A stretch of DNA of 64,000 bases, from the NCBI GenBank assembly GCA_022376515.1, contig WTXI01000196.1:1-64000 (forward strand), written 5' to 3'. The DNA is from Lactifluus volemus. Its lineage: Eukaryota > Basidiomycota > Agaricomycetes > Russulales > Russulaceae. Numbering within the stretch: the first letter of the stretch is position 1; every line of letters begins with the position of its first letter. The position numbers and the translations under genes were made by a program. Under the pieces are notes generated by a model, which did not search any database, was not told where the DNA came from, and saw only the letters and a program-made list of their open reading frames with translations. Shown one piece after another: positions 33,742 through 45,529 of this stretch.

Positions 33742-34885
33742 ATGACTGGCCACGTATTCGGCATCTCCGACTCCGCCCTCACCTCACTCTCAACCAGTTC
33801 ACGAGTGGCCATACAGCGATTGCTCGCTCATTCATCATCCGAATCCTCCAACGCGTACGTACAGTATTCTTATTCATTTTAGTAAAACTCCGGGCCGGCG
33901 GCGCCCGTTCACTCTCGGGATTCTCTTCGATTTCGCGGCTGCAGGCTCCAACTCCCTTTTTGAAACTTTTGAACCTGATTTGCGCTTCCCCCCCCCCCTC
34001 TTCCCCATTTTAGATATGCGGATCTACCGATTTCGAAGCTCGCCGCGGTGCTGGTTCTGTTGTATGAAGGAGCCGGCGGCGAGCTACGCGTGCTCTTGAC
34101 CACCCGCTCGAAGGAACTGCGTTCCCATCCGGGACAGACCGCACTTCCAGGAGGGAAAATGGACAAAACGGACGCTGGGGTGGTCGAAAGCAGTGAGCCC
34201 TTTTTCTTTTCTTTGTCCTTCCCAATGGAGTCATTTGACGCATGGCCCGCGATTGTTGCGATTTTTTGGCTGGCAGTTTAGGGAAGCAAATGAAGAGGTC
34301 GCACTCCCACTGTACTCTCCGCACGTTCACACCCTCTGCACCCTCGATCCATTCGTCTCGCGGTACATGGTAGTGGTCACTCCCGTGGTAGCCTTTCTCG
34401 ATGACCTCTCCGTTCTGGAGGAGCTGCGCGCGGCTCCTGGTGAGGTGGCACATATATTTGACCATCCGCTTGAGGCATTGCTCGATCTAGAGCTGGTCCG
34501 TAAGGAGGAACTCGTACTTTTGGGTAGCGAGCATTGGCCTTACGAGGAGGAACTCCATGTGCGTCCGCGTCCTTGTTCCTTTTCTCACTCTTATGATCAT
34601 CGCCTTTACTCAGAACTTCACCGATGCCCTCTGGCTAGGGTGTATTTACCGCCTGCACCGCTTCCGGAGCACAGCCTCGCCAGTGAAAGGATTGACGGCA
34701 GACATCCTCGTAGGTTTTCTCTCATTGCCCTGCTTTGTTCGGTTTGGCTGACAGTGGAAAATTAGATGGAGATTGCGAAGATTGCGTACGCTCGCGATGC
34801 TGCATTTGAGAGGTGGGGACCAAGCCAATTGAAATCCTTCGACGAAATCCAACAGGCTATCTCGGCTTGCTCGCAGCCACACTGA
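33742..34885 (+). CDS. Nudix hydrolase, CoA diphosphatase type (apparent 2-nt deletion)
   Basis: This is the best Nudix copy. Exons: 33742-33854 (MTGHVFGIS), 34014-34192, 34277-34558, 34614-34709, 34766-34885. It reads LLTTRSKELRSHPGQTALPG, then GGKMDKTDAGVVES, then FREANEEVALP, which is the NUDT7/NUDT8/Pcd1-type Nudix box whose Glu residues bind Mg. It continues to FDHPLEALLD, GSEHWPYEEELH, RLHRFRSTASPVKGLTADIL and a C-terminal helix. Known relatives hydrolyse CoA and acyl-CoA in peroxisomes or mitochondria. At the exon 2/3 join this copy has GAAAGCA where the copy at 41460 has GAAACGGCA, so the frame shifts by two bases and meets TAG. It may be a recent pseudogene or an assembly error. EEVA replaces the usual EEVG. 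Confidence 0.75.
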
Positions 34886-35426
34886 CAGCCCTTACCCGGA
34901 AACGTTGCACCAACCGCAACTGTGTTGGCCTGATAGTTACTCAAACATCAGGTCGTTTCTCATAGATGTACGTACAAGAATATGGTAATGCACTAATAGA
35001 ATTTGTGACTTTGGTGGTGGGAACGTACTGTGAATGGTCTATAATCATCCAAGTCATCCGATCTGACCACAAAATCAGCATGGCCATTGGGTGGGATATG
35101 CCAAACATGTAAAGTTTAGTAGCAATACAAAATGCGATGGCGAGCGACATCGAAATCCTATCAGACGTACTTGGAGCGCACTAGTAACGATACACCGTTG
35201 CATACACTTTTTTAAATGTGCGTTTAGATGGCGCAGAATGTTTACAACAACCACTAGTAGTACAGTAACTAAGACGTACTCTTTCCGAGTCGACGTGTGC
35301 TACGTGAGTCGGCCGAATCACAATAGGGTTGGGATGGCAGTGTACATAATGCGAGGTGGGGATGGGGTAAAGCCAGAGCGTTGTCAGTGACAGTTGTGGG
35401 GATGGGCTGTGGTGTCGCACATACTC
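34886..35426. other. Convergent intergenic region, Nudix / NLR-2
   Basis: No gene found. It carries module sequence also seen at 42130-42400, where no NLR follows. Confidence 0.4.
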
Positions 35427-38400
35427 TCATTTAGAAACGTGCTCTGAAAGCAGTTTAATCATCTCCTCATGACCTTGACTTACAACCTGGAATGCCGTCC
35501 TGCCACTATTATCTACCACCCGTATATCCGCCCCAAGCTCGAGTAATAGGCACGCGACCGCCAATTTTCTCTTCAGGTGTTCCGGGCTTTCCCACGCCAC
35601 CCACTCCCGTCTTTTAGAAGCCTGATGTAGCGGGGTCGAACCATCGTTACTCCGCGCGTTCACATCTGCACCGTAGACAAGCAATAACCGAACCACATCG
35701 GGCCAACCGAGTCCCGATGCTATGTGTAATGGGATTTCGCCGTGGTTATTCTTGATCTTGACGTCTGCATTATGTTTCGCTAGTAGTTGAGCTGCCTCGA
35801 AATTCCCCCATTCAGCAGCATAATGTAGTGGAGTCCAACCACTTAAGTCCTGGATATTCGTATCCGCACCATGACTGAGTAGCCACTGCACAATTTCAGT
35901 GTCGCCATGTATCGTTATCCCATGCAGTGGTGTTTTTTTATAGGAGCCTCGAATGTCAACCTTTGCACCGTGTTCATAGAGTAACTGTGCGACTTGAAAG
36001 TGTTTGCCTGCCAATGCAGCCACCAGGGGTATCAGATACCATCCGCCACGGGCATTCACATCTTGTAGATGCCTGACAATGAGGTCCTCTGCAAGGTCAC
36101 GAAATCCACAGAGTGCGGCGTGATACAGAGGGGAAGCCAGTTCGCGGTGGGTGTATGTGTTTGAGAAATAGTAGAAAAAGGAATAACGGTGGGGTTGAGT
36201 GTCTATGTTGCAGAAACGGAGCCACGCCGAAAAATGAAGCTTGGTGGGATCAAAAAGAAGTTGCAGCCCCTTCCATATCTCGGACGACACATTCCCAAAT
36301 TGGGCATGGTCGACCCAGTATCGCGCCGCATATCCAGCCAGTGGAAACTCATCTATAAATTTATCTTCATCCTCCGAGCCTTCGTCCTCCGAGTGTTCAT
36401 CCTCCGAGTCGGTGATATCTTCATCCTCCGAGTCGGTGTTATCTTCATCCTCCGACTCGGCGTTATCTTCATCCTCTGAGTCAGCGTTTCTTTTATCCTC
36501 CGAGCCGGCGTCATCTTCGTAAGCGAGGTGGTTTACCGGCAAACGCAGCAAGACACCTAAGCAAGATTGTGCGAGGGTCTTGTGCGCTCGCTCCAGGGAA
36601 ATATGATAGCGGGAGACATCCGCACTTGAATCGGCAAGACGAGGCGAGGTAAGGAACTCTTTCACCGAGAAATGCGAGTATTGAACGACTCGTGATTTGC
36701 CAGTGTCGACAATGGCAATCAAACTGGAACATGCCGCTTGAAGAGCCTCTTCTTGATCTTCCCACCGCCAGTCTGGGTTCAACATCGGAATCCCTTCACC
36801 ACTGTCGAAGTCAACCGCGAGGACTTCTCCAAGTTCCTCAACGCGAAGTGGTCGGGTGGCCGCTACGAGACATTGGAAAAGGCGATAAGCATCCTCGCGG
36901 TTTGTGCCCTTGATTTCCTTCAGAACACGTAGATACGTCTCGTCCAGGGATTCGGGCAACTCTTTGAGGACACGCTCGACATTGCGTGCAGGACAGTCCC
37001 TCAGCGTTTGCAGCTGACACACAACCCATCGAAACCTGATTATCTGCGTGAGAACGTGCTACCAGAATAAACAGACATTCATACATTCCGTCGGCTTTTT
37101 CAGAAAGCGTCTTGATAACTAGATCCTTAAACGCTTGTCTCCAGTTCTTCATCACCAGCTCATTGTCCGAATGAATCACCGAGCGAACATATTCGGCAAT
37201 ATCTTGCTTCTGTCCGTCTTGGTCGTGCAGAGACAGCTTGAGACGTGCGAACTGTTCAAGAGAATTTCGTATATCAAGCTCGGGGCGGCTTGTTACACAT
37301 ATATACAAGTTTGGAAGCTGCAGCTTGACGAGTTCCTTAAGAAACTCTAAGACCTTTTGGCGCGAGCGAGGCACCCCAATTGACTCGGAAGTATTAGGAC
37401 ATTCGTCAAGAGCGTCGATAATAAGATAAATTGGGACTTGTCCCAGGACCCGAAACATGCTTTTGAGGCAACGCGAAAGTGCACTTTCACTGGGTTGTTG
37501 TCTACCCTGGTCGTGCGTGGAGTACAAGTCAAAAAGGGCCTTGAAGCAAAGCTCCGATTGACGACAGAGCTGAACGAGGAGAGAAGTTTGCAATGCGCGA
37601 ATATCTTGCTTCGCAGCATCTTTAAAGTCGAAGAAAAAATACACCATGTGAGATGGCCTGGTGTCGAGGGACTGATTGAAATCGTCGACGATCGTAGAGC
37701 TGGTCGAAAATATGACTTGTTTGAAAGTCAGTCAGTCAGATAGCGACGCACCTAAGGATGGTCTTTCCGGATCCGGCTATCAAGTCATAAAGGAGAGATC
37801 AGCAACAGCAAAGTTACTGATGAAAGAACATATGTACGTTTTCCATGAATCCAGAGTAAGGACCCAGAACTGGATGTTTTCCAATCTTGAAAGGTACGGC
37901 CTTGGGTGAACCAAACCGCAGTGCCATCATGGTGAGCATCTCGGGCAGTGTTATAATTGATGGAAGGATCTGGAGGGGAAAGCCACTGGTGAAACGACTC
38001 GCATAACTGATGTTCACTGGCAGTGGCATTTTGAGACTCTAGCCAGTGTCTCAGATCTCCAAGATCTTTCCCAACCTGTTGCGTTGCTAACGTCGTTTCC
38101 CTTATGCCTATGACCATGAACCTCATTATTAGCGGTAGACTAGTTGATTTACACGTTGCGCACCATCAACCACCTGTTCCATTTTATTGTCCATGCTGTC
38201 CGTAGCTTCCAGGACTTGCACAGTTGCGGCTCGAGTCTCATCATTTGACAATATTTCCAGCCTTTGCAGCGCATCTTCAATATCGGTCTTTCCAAACAGC
38301 TTCCTCAGATATTTCTCTGCGAATGGTCAAGCAAGTGACAACTTCTGCCAAGAGATCGACTCACTCCCCCATCCTTTTCTGACCTCCTGCGTCGCAATAG

Positions 38401-39024
38401 CCAGGATCCCAAGAATTTCAGCCAGTATCTTCGCAATCAAGTTCTTCATCGTTTCGGTCAGTTGAACTTTAACGTAGATCTCGAGACGTCCGAAAAAGTT
38501 TTCGATTCGGCCGAAAAGAACAACAAGGGTGTCTTGGCTCGCGCTGACATTTTTGGCCGCCTATAGACTTTATGAGTCAGATTTTACTGTGTCAATCAAG
38601 GGAACAACATACTGCGAGGAAGATACCAATCCCAGCGAAAATCACTTTTGCCGGTGAGAATACCTCGAATCCGAATGTTAGAGGGCATATCCTTGAAGGG
38701 ACAGATCCGAAGATTCACCATGCCAACACCCTGGCCAAGGGTGCCAGAAAGTGCGCATAGAACAGTAACAGTGGTGTTGAGCCATCGTTTTGAGCTTCCA
38801 ATATCGCTCCGAGATTGAATGAACTGTTGAATATTGTATTGTTTGTTAAGTAAGTCGAGGATAGCGCCAGGGGAGTCGCAATCTTCCAGTTGTACTGTGA
38901 GCTGATGGGAAAGAAGGTCGTTCTTCGTCTTCCTTTTATACTTGTTCAGGGCGGCATCGAAAATAGATCGGAAATTGGAAGAGGAAGGGGAAGCTGAGGG
39001 TGTCAGGATGGGAGTGTGCGACAT
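35427..39024 (-). CDS. NLR-2: intact Goodbye-NACHT-ankyrin receptor
   Basis: Eight exons join in frame into 1077 codons: 39024-38719, 38663-38613, 38560-38365, 38316-38155, 38107-37838, 37776-37752, 37699-37085, 37035-35427. Residues about 15-180 form a fungal Goodbye-type STAND N-terminal domain (IFDAALNKYKRKTKNDLL ... FSPAKVIFAGIGIFL). The P-loop GKPGSGKTIL (about 326-336) is split by introns. Walker B YLIIDALDECP lies at about 428-438 and VTSRPE at about 473. HFSVKEFL marks the end of the NACHT-associated region. An acidic repeat (about 714-768) separates it from about seven ankyrin repeats (about 843-1077). By family, it should oligomerise on ligand sensing and signal through the N-terminal domain; the ligand and output are unknown. 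It is the only copy of four without a visible lesion. Confidence 0.9.
36360..36521 (-). repeat. Acidic coding minisatellite in NLR-2
   Basis: Tandem DSEDEDN/DSEDEDI-type units (TCCGAGTCGGTG...ATCTTCATCC on the plus strand) encode a run of Asp, Glu and Ser between the NACHT part and the ankyrin repeats. Units are 24-27 bp, multiples of three. NLR-1 and NLR-4 have only a short version at the same place. Confidence 0.85.
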
Positions 39025-39262
39025 AGGGATATAGCCAATCCGATGGGGATTCGGTGTGTGTCAAGGCATAAAGGCAAGGATGACAATCGATCACTCATGT
39101 AGTTAGAAATAGTCCCACGAAGATATGCCCTGTGACCAGATATAGTCGATAGGCGCACAATGCATCGAGCAGTGCCAGTGCACGTGATGCCAGTGGGACG
39201 CGCTTGCGTGGCCTAGCGTATCAAACGCTAGTTAGACAAAGTGCTGCATCGTCATTGACAGG

Positions 39263-39308
39263 AAAAGGTGCAAGAACAGCTCCGGAGCCGGAGCTGCCAC
39301 CTTTCCCC
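39263..39308. repeat. Small hairpin-forming repeat, copy 1
   Basis: AAAGGTGCAAGAACAGCTCC is followed by GGAGCCGGAGCTGCC and ACCTTT. CAGCTCC pairs with GGAGCTG. Related copies are at 42562-42613 and 45440-45483, each at the 5' edge of a gene A remnant. Confidence 0.7.
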
Positions 39309-39339
39309 TATCATGATCCTAAAACCTGTTGACTGAAGA

Positions 39340-40890
39340 CCGCGCTTCGTGCTACAGGCACAGAGATACAGCGAAGAGCATAGTGAGGAATCTGCGCCAC
39401 AACCCCTTCCCTTCCCGTCATCCTCGTTACTGTGACTGGACATTCAGTCAAGGACAAGCTTAAGCGCCTCTGAATCCCTGGCTTCACCAATTGTCCATCG
39501 CGATCCCTGCATCGTCTCCCCTCCCAGCTCAGCTAACCTGTCCTGCTCCGTAGCATCCCTTCCGGTCCTTTGAACTCTTTAGAACGCCCTCCGCAACCTA
39601 CGCCGATTACCAGAGGATCCCGAGAGGGATCGATAGTGAGGTGTCTGGGCACCGCGGCTAGCGGGTCTCAGATGGTGGTGGTGATGGCGTGCTACCGGGG
39701 TGGTCATAGAAGACGGGCTAGCATGTGCATGGTGGATCTCTTAACATGTGAAGCACTGTCACTTCAGGGGTCGAGTTTGGCTAGGCCAAGGAGGGTAAAT
39801 AAGATTTTACCTTGCAACATCAAAATGTCCAACCAGATTCATATGCACAGAAAGAGAGGTGCGCGTCTCGTGTCCAATTTTTCAATTGTGTTTTTCGTGT
39901 TGACGATCTGTCCTTTATTTTTGTGCCCGAAGGCTGACGAGGAGACCAGAAATGACCCCCGCAGACTACTTGTATTCTCACTCCATGCCCCCACCACCTT
40001 CACCACCACCACTAGGTAGACCTCCTGTTCTTACCCGAACACAAACAACTCCTGCATCAGCGGAACTGTTCTTTTCTGATGTTCGTGCACACCGACGACA
40101 CTGGAACACCAGTCGCATTCCAGTGTTCCATTTGAGGCACCGATTAACGGTCCATCTAGGGCGAAGCGAATCGGACAACCTACCATTTGCGGAACCGCAA
40201 CCAAGATGGCGGCATGTTATGAAGTCTGTACGAATAAGGAAGCTGTTCAACGCACCAGTAGATTAGAAGACCCACTCTCCGTGCGACTTTTGCCGACTAC
40301 TTGTTTGTTGTTGCAGGTATTCAGCGGCCACCACGCCCAGTCGACGGCTCAGTTACAATGCTAGAAGCGAAAGTCGATGACGCAGACGAAGGGCGGCATG
40401 CAGTCTATCAAGCGTCGATTGTTGTGCCCACTTCCTCGCTCGGCAGACTCTTCCTTTACAAACACTAGCTCTTCTCGCCAGAAGCAGGACATTTGATGTC
40501 TCCGCCTAATATACGGTATGAGCGTGGCCTTCCAGTTCTGTGGATGGGACGGACTTGACGATATCGCTCACTTCGGATGGGAATCCTGAGCAAGTATTTG
40601 ATGAGCCGTTGCCTCCCACCCTTCCCGAGACCCATGGGTGCTGCTGAATGGCCAAAGGAAGAGGTGCTTTAAAAGTCAAGTCGCCGGCTGCATACATTGC
40701 GGTTGGGCCGGCTGGTGGACCTGCGCACGGTGGCGGTGGAGGTATCCCCGTATACGTGGGCGCTGGAACTGTCGAAGGCCTAGGGAAGAGGCGATGAGGG
40801 TGAGGAAGAAGTGCAAGTAATCGAACCTCCACTGCCATCGACGCCACCAAAAAGGACAAGAGGACGTACTGGTGGTGGTGTGCGGAGATG
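39340..40890 (+). pseudogene. Gene A remnant
   Basis: Recognisable blocks follow gene A order: the 5' part (CCGCCACAACCCCTTCCC-like, 39395), the second exon start with TPASAELFFSDVRAHRRH (40050), MKSVRIRKLFNAPVD (40220), the IQRPP piece (40320), and the tail GGIPVYVGAGTVE with GVRR and the stop at about 40890. Many indels and stops; the coiled-coil region is lost. Confidence 0.75.
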
Positions 40891-41133
40891 ATGACTTGTG
40901 TTTTACGATAATATACTGTTCATTGGTCTGAGCTGTAAGGTCAGGTGTCTGACCGACAGACGGGATGCGGATCTCCCAGTTAAAATTTCTCTCGAAATTT
41001 TGGGTTCAGACCGGGTAACAGTGGAACGAAAGTGAAATTAGCCTGAGGGGCAGGTAACAAAGCTCAATGATAACAAACGAAAACAAACTTCACAACAACC
41101 AACATTCAAACGTACACCTTGACCCGTCTTCGG

Positions 41134-42128
41134 CATCTGCGACTCAGCTCCGCCGCACTCATTCATGAGAGTCCATCTAGCGGTTGCTCGCTCATTCTCC
41201 TGGATTGTCCAACGCGTACGTTCATTTTCTTCGAATTCGCGACGACTTCCTTTTCAATTTTGAACCCGAATCGCGCCCCCTAGATATGCGGACCTACCCA
41301 TTTCGAAGCTCATCGCAGTGCTGGTTCTGTTCTATGAACGCGCAGGCGAGCTACTAGTACGCGTGCTTCTGACCACCCGCTCGAAGGAATTTTGCGCTCT
41401 CATCTGGGACAGACCGCTCTGCCCGGAGGGAAAATGGACAAAGTGGACGCTGGGGGTCGTCGAAACGGCAGTGAGCCTTTTCCTTTCTTCCATCCATCCA
41501 CCCACCCTTCATGCCACGATTATTATTTTTTTGTGTGTGGCTAGTTTAGGGAAGCAAATGAAAAAGTCGCCTTCCCATTGTGCTCCCAGCATGTCCACAC
41601 CCTTTACACCCTCCTTCCATTCGTCTCGCGGTACATGTAGTGGTCACTCCCGTAGTGGCGATTCTCGATGACCTCTCCATTCTGGAGGAGCTTCGCGCTG
41701 CTCCCGGTGAGGTGGCGCCGCAAAGAGGCACTCGTACCGCTGGGCAGCGAGCATTGGCCTTACGAAGAGGGGCTCCACATGCGTCCCTCGTTGTAGTGTC
41801 CTTCAGTTGTTCCTTTTCTCACTCTTATGGTTATCGCCTTTACTCAGAACTTCACGACGCCCTCTGGCTAGGGAGTATTTACCGCCTGCACCGCTTCCGG
41901 AGGACTGCCTCGCCAGTGAAAGGATTGACGGCAGACATCCTCGTAGGCTTTTTCTCATTTTCCTGTCCTTGCCTGCTTTTGTGCGGTTGGCTGACGGTGG
42001 AAAATTAGATGGAGATTGTGAGGATTGCATACGCTCGCGATGCTGCATTTGAGAGGTGGGGACCAGGCCAATTGAAATCCTTCGAGGAAATCCAACAGGC
42101 TATCTCGGCTTGCTCTCAGGCAGCCCTT
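41134..42128 (+). pseudogene. Decayed Nudix gene copy
   Basis: The order of blocks is that of 33742-34885: YADLPISKL with LVLFYERAGEL (41286), VRVLLTTRSKEF, PEGKWTKWTLGVVETA ending at GTGAGC (41470), FREANEKVA (41546), then AILDDLSILEELRAAPGEVA (41660), HRFRRTASPVKGLTADIL (41890) and MEIVRIAYARDAAFERWGPG (42009). A frameshift in the LPGGK region and Glu to Lys in the REANEK helix remove metal ligands. An internal deletion after the APGEVA block is also present. No NLR follows this copy. Confidence 0.8.
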
Positions 42129-42561
42129 ACTTGGAAACGTTTCATCAACCGGAACTGTGTTGGCCTCATAGTTAACATCAGGGTCGTTCCTCATAAATGT
42201 ACGTACAAGAATAGGGTAATGCACTAATAGAGTTTGTGAGTTTGGTGGGAATGCACTGGTATATGATCATCCAAGTGACCATGGATGACCACAAAATCAG
42301 CACGGCCATTGGGTGGGTAAGGTTTATCAGGTGAATGTAAAGTTTAGTATCAATATAAAATGCGATGGCGACATCGGATCCCTATCACAGACGTACTCGG
42401 AGCGCAACAATAATGCTGCCTGAAAATAGTCCCACGAAGCTCGCCACCACGGAGTCAGTCCACGTATGAGACCTAGCGTATTGCCTAGACTCGGAGGTCT
42501 TTCAGTTTGCCATCGTCATCGAACGCTATTTAGACAAAGTACTGGATCGTCATTAACAGGA

Positions 42562-42613
42562 AAAGGTGCAAGAACAGCTCCAGCGCCGGAGCTGCCAGTA
42601 TTCTTGCACCTTT
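42562..42613. repeat. Small hairpin-forming repeat, copy 2 (best stem)
   Basis: A 13-nt arm AAAGGTGCAAGAA (42562-42574) is perfectly complementary to TTCTTGCACCTTT (42601-42613). Inside it CAGCTCC pairs with GGAGCTG. The hairpin is about 52 bp. Confidence 0.85.
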
Positions 42614-42639
42614 CTCTATCAGCCTCTAAAACCTGTTGA

Positions 42640-43640
42640 TTGATAACCGCGCTTCGTTTGACAGGCACGGAGACACAGCGAAGAGAATTACGACAAATCT
42701 GCGCCACAATCGTTTCGCCCTCCTGTTATGGAGACTGGACATTGAATTAATGACAAGCGCCTCTGAATCCCTGACTTTACCGCCGATTGTCCATCACGAT
42801 CCCTGCATCGTCTTCCCTCGCAGCCCACTGGGTTGTATGGATGCTGGACTGTCCGGCTCCAATATCCTGCTCCGTGGCATGCCCTGTGCATTTCATGACC
42901 AAGCCTGTCTACTTTGACTTTGACTGTGAAGCACCGTCACTTCAGGCCTTCTGGGGTTGAGTTTGGCTGATCCAAGGAGGGTAAATGAGTCATTACCTTG
43001 CAAACATCAAGTCCAACCAGATTTATGGTTGCAGGCAAGGAGAGAAATGCGCATCTCGTGTCCAGATTTCCATCTGTCTTTTCGTGTTGACAATCTGTCC
43101 GTTATTTTTGTTCCCGAAGGAGACCAGGAATGGCCCCCACAGACTACTCGTATTCTACTCGCATTCTCACACCATGTCCCCACCCCCACATTCACCCAAC
43201 CATTAGGTAGACCCCTTATTCTTCCCCGCATACATCCAACTCCTGAATCAGTGGAACTGTCCTTTTCCGATTTTCATGCATCTAGAGCAACGCGAATCGG
43301 ATAACCTACCATTGGCGTAACCGCAGACAAGATGGCGGCAGAAGATGAAGTCCGTACGACCAACGAAGCTATTCAACGCACCCGAGAGCTGGGACGACCC
43401 GAGTTCCGCTGACGACTCAGCCAGAGCCAGCCAGCCAGAAGCAGTACCTTTGAAGTCTCCGCCTCGGGTATACGGTACAAGCGTGGCCTTCGACTCGGAG
43501 TAGTGTGGATGGGACGGACGTGACGCTATCACTCACTTCTGATGGGAATCCTAAGCAAGTATCGATGACCCGTTGCCTCCTACTCTTCCCCAAGTACCCA
43601 TAGATGCCGCTGAATCGCCGGAGGAAGAGGTGCTATAAAA
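42640..43640 (+). pseudogene. Gene A remnant, 5' and middle part
   Basis: Blocks matching gene A in order: the 5' acidic region (CACAGCGAAGAG, 42670), the Pro-rich part, the exon 2 start (GRPLILPRIHPTPESVELS then FSDF, 43205), MKSVRPTKLFN (43345), and TSDGNPKQV (43540). Multiple frameshifts. The following part of the gene resumes at 44445 after an inserted acyl-CoA-binding-protein pseudogene. Confidence 0.7.
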
Positions 43641-43774
43641 GTCAAGTCGCCGGTGTCGGACCATGACGGACCGTGAGCGACGTGACCGCTTGCACTTGCG
43701 CTTGGCCGCCGTGTCCCGCGTCGTCCTGTTTGCCATCGCCATCGACCCAAATATCGTACGTGCATCAACGTCGA

Positions 43775-44338
43775 GCACCGTGACCCATGAGCAATTAAAG
43801 AAAGCTGTGGTGATCATAATGACCCTTCCACGGGAAGGTCCCATCTAGCCCACAAAGGAGGACCAAGTCTACGTGGGCACTCTTGTTTTCTTTCGTAGTC
43901 CTTTCATCTAACCTAATTATACTCTTATTACAAGCAGCGTAGGGTTTTCTATGCGCAACTGTGGGCATCACGGTCCTCATTTACACCAAACTTGGAATTC
44001 TAGCCACCAAACGCGACGTCAACATCCCGTGACCTGGTATGCTCTACGGATAAAGCCAAGTGGTGCGCGATCGCTTTCTTCCTTTTAAGCCATAATTGCT
44101 AATATGATGTAAACCATTTACACCCTATCACAGTACAGGTATGCTTGGGATGATCATCAACAGGGCACATCGAAGGAGGAGGCGTTGACCAAATATGTAG
44201 AGAAGCTCATTGACGTGCGTTGCTCATGTGCCCTCATAAAAGTCGTGATGCTGATCTACCAATATACTACTCTAGATTCTCGAAGCCGTGGGGACGAAAG
44301 AGGCAAAAGATCACATAGTCGAGATCAACGCTGCCTGA
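43775..44338 (+). pseudogene. Acyl-CoA-binding protein (ACBP) pseudogene
   Basis: MTHEQLKKAVVIIMTLPREG, then PI, a TAG where the family has Gln, then PTKEDQVY match helix 1 and the start of helix 2 of ACBP. GDVNIP.PGMLYG-like sequence appears near 44015 in a broken frame. After an intron, YAWDDHQQGTSKEEALTKYV with EKLID (44140-44215) and, after another intron, ILEAVGTKEAKDHIVEINAA (about 44277-44338) give helices 3 and 4. Intact ACBP carries medium- and long-chain acyl-CoA in the cytosol. The copy has a stop and frame breaks but retains introns, so it is a DNA-level duplicate. Confidence 0.85.
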
Positions 44339-44444
44339 TTTGTCGACGGCAGATGGGGCTCGGAAGTCCCGGAGGAGAGGGAGGGGTGTCCTTGTCAAAT
44401 GCTGTGTATGTGTCTTGTACGTCGTCCTGGTCACGCGTTTATCT

Positions 44445-45009
44445 GCGTGTATCATCCCCAAAAAGAGGGCGGCCGTTTCACGCCCGCCCATACCCCCCCT
44501 CGACGAACACAGCACCATAGGGATCTAGCACATAGCGTGTTCGATGAACGTCCCCCGCGATCACCACTTCATGCGCCTACACCACGCAAGGCGCGGGCCG
44601 CGGAATACTCGACGAATCTGACGACAAAGACGACCACGGGCGATTGTCGCGCTTGATTTACCCCTTGCTGCGTGTCCGCAACGAGAGCGAAGCCGGGGGC
44701 AGGGGCTGTTCGGCATGCACGGCAGGAGAGTCATTAACGCAAAGCGGCGAGCCGAACAAGACTGCACGACAGCGCACGTTAGACCCGGACTCGGGTGGCG
44801 TGACTGATGAAGACTTGTTGATGTTCGGTATTGAGCCGCACTTGTGTACCGCGGTTGGGCCGATGGCGGTGGAGGTATCACCGTATATGCGGGCGCTGGA
44901 ACTGTGGAAGATGAAGATGAGGATGAAGTGCAAGTAATCGAACCTCCACCGTCATCGATGCTGCGAAGGAGAACAAGACGACGTACTGGTAGTTGTGTGC
45001 GGAGATGAT
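44445..45009 (+). pseudogene. Gene A remnant, 3' part
   Basis: It continues the gene A order interrupted at 43640: SSPKRGRPFHARPYPPS (44450), LAHSVFDERPPRSPL (44527), NKTARQRTLD and GVTDEDLLMFGIEPHL (44750-44845), then the VGAG-like tail and the ACTGGTAGTTGTGTGCGGAGATGA end (45009). Frameshifts separate the blocks. Confidence 0.75.
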
Positions 45010-45439
45010 GGTGACTATGTTTTACGATAACATGGAACATCTACTATTAATTGGTCTAAGCTGTACATGTTTGGTTATTGTGGAGTTTGTTTTCGTTTGT
45101 CATTAGGTTTTCGGGGATACTATCCCACTGGCAGAACCACTGTAACATACTACAGTATTATCGTTGTGCTTTTGCAACTGCGTTACCCTATTTTCACTTC
45201 CGTTCCACTATTACCCGGTCTGTGGCTTTTAAACTCAAAACTTTGAGAGAAATTTTGAGTGAGCCAATAGACCGGAGATCCAGTCGACACCTGACCTAGA
45301 CCGAGAAAGTCCCACGAGTACCAAACTAAACCAAAGCCGAATATGGAAGACAGCTCCGAGTCACCGAGCTCACCTCGTCCCCTCTTTCAGTCTGTCATCT
45401 CATCCAATACCATTTAGACAAAGCGCCGCATTTTCAGTG
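45010..45439. other. Module spacer without gene
   Basis: This matches the host sequence after the 23-kb insertion (33490-33720; ATTGGTCTAAGCTGTA and TTTGAGAGAAATTT blocks). No gene seen. It shows the uninserted arrangement of the spacer. Confidence 0.6.
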
Positions 45440-45483
45440 AAAGGTGCAAGAGCAGCTCCAGTGCTTTTTATGCACCTTTCCCC
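45440..45483. repeat. Small hairpin-forming repeat, copy 3
   Basis: AAAGGTGCAAGAGCAGCTCC is followed after a short loop by TGCACCTTT. A diverged copy of the 42562-42613 hairpin. Confidence 0.65.
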
Positions 45484-45529
45484 TATCACGCTCGTAAAAT
45501 CCGTCGATTGATGAGCGTGATCGTTCTAC

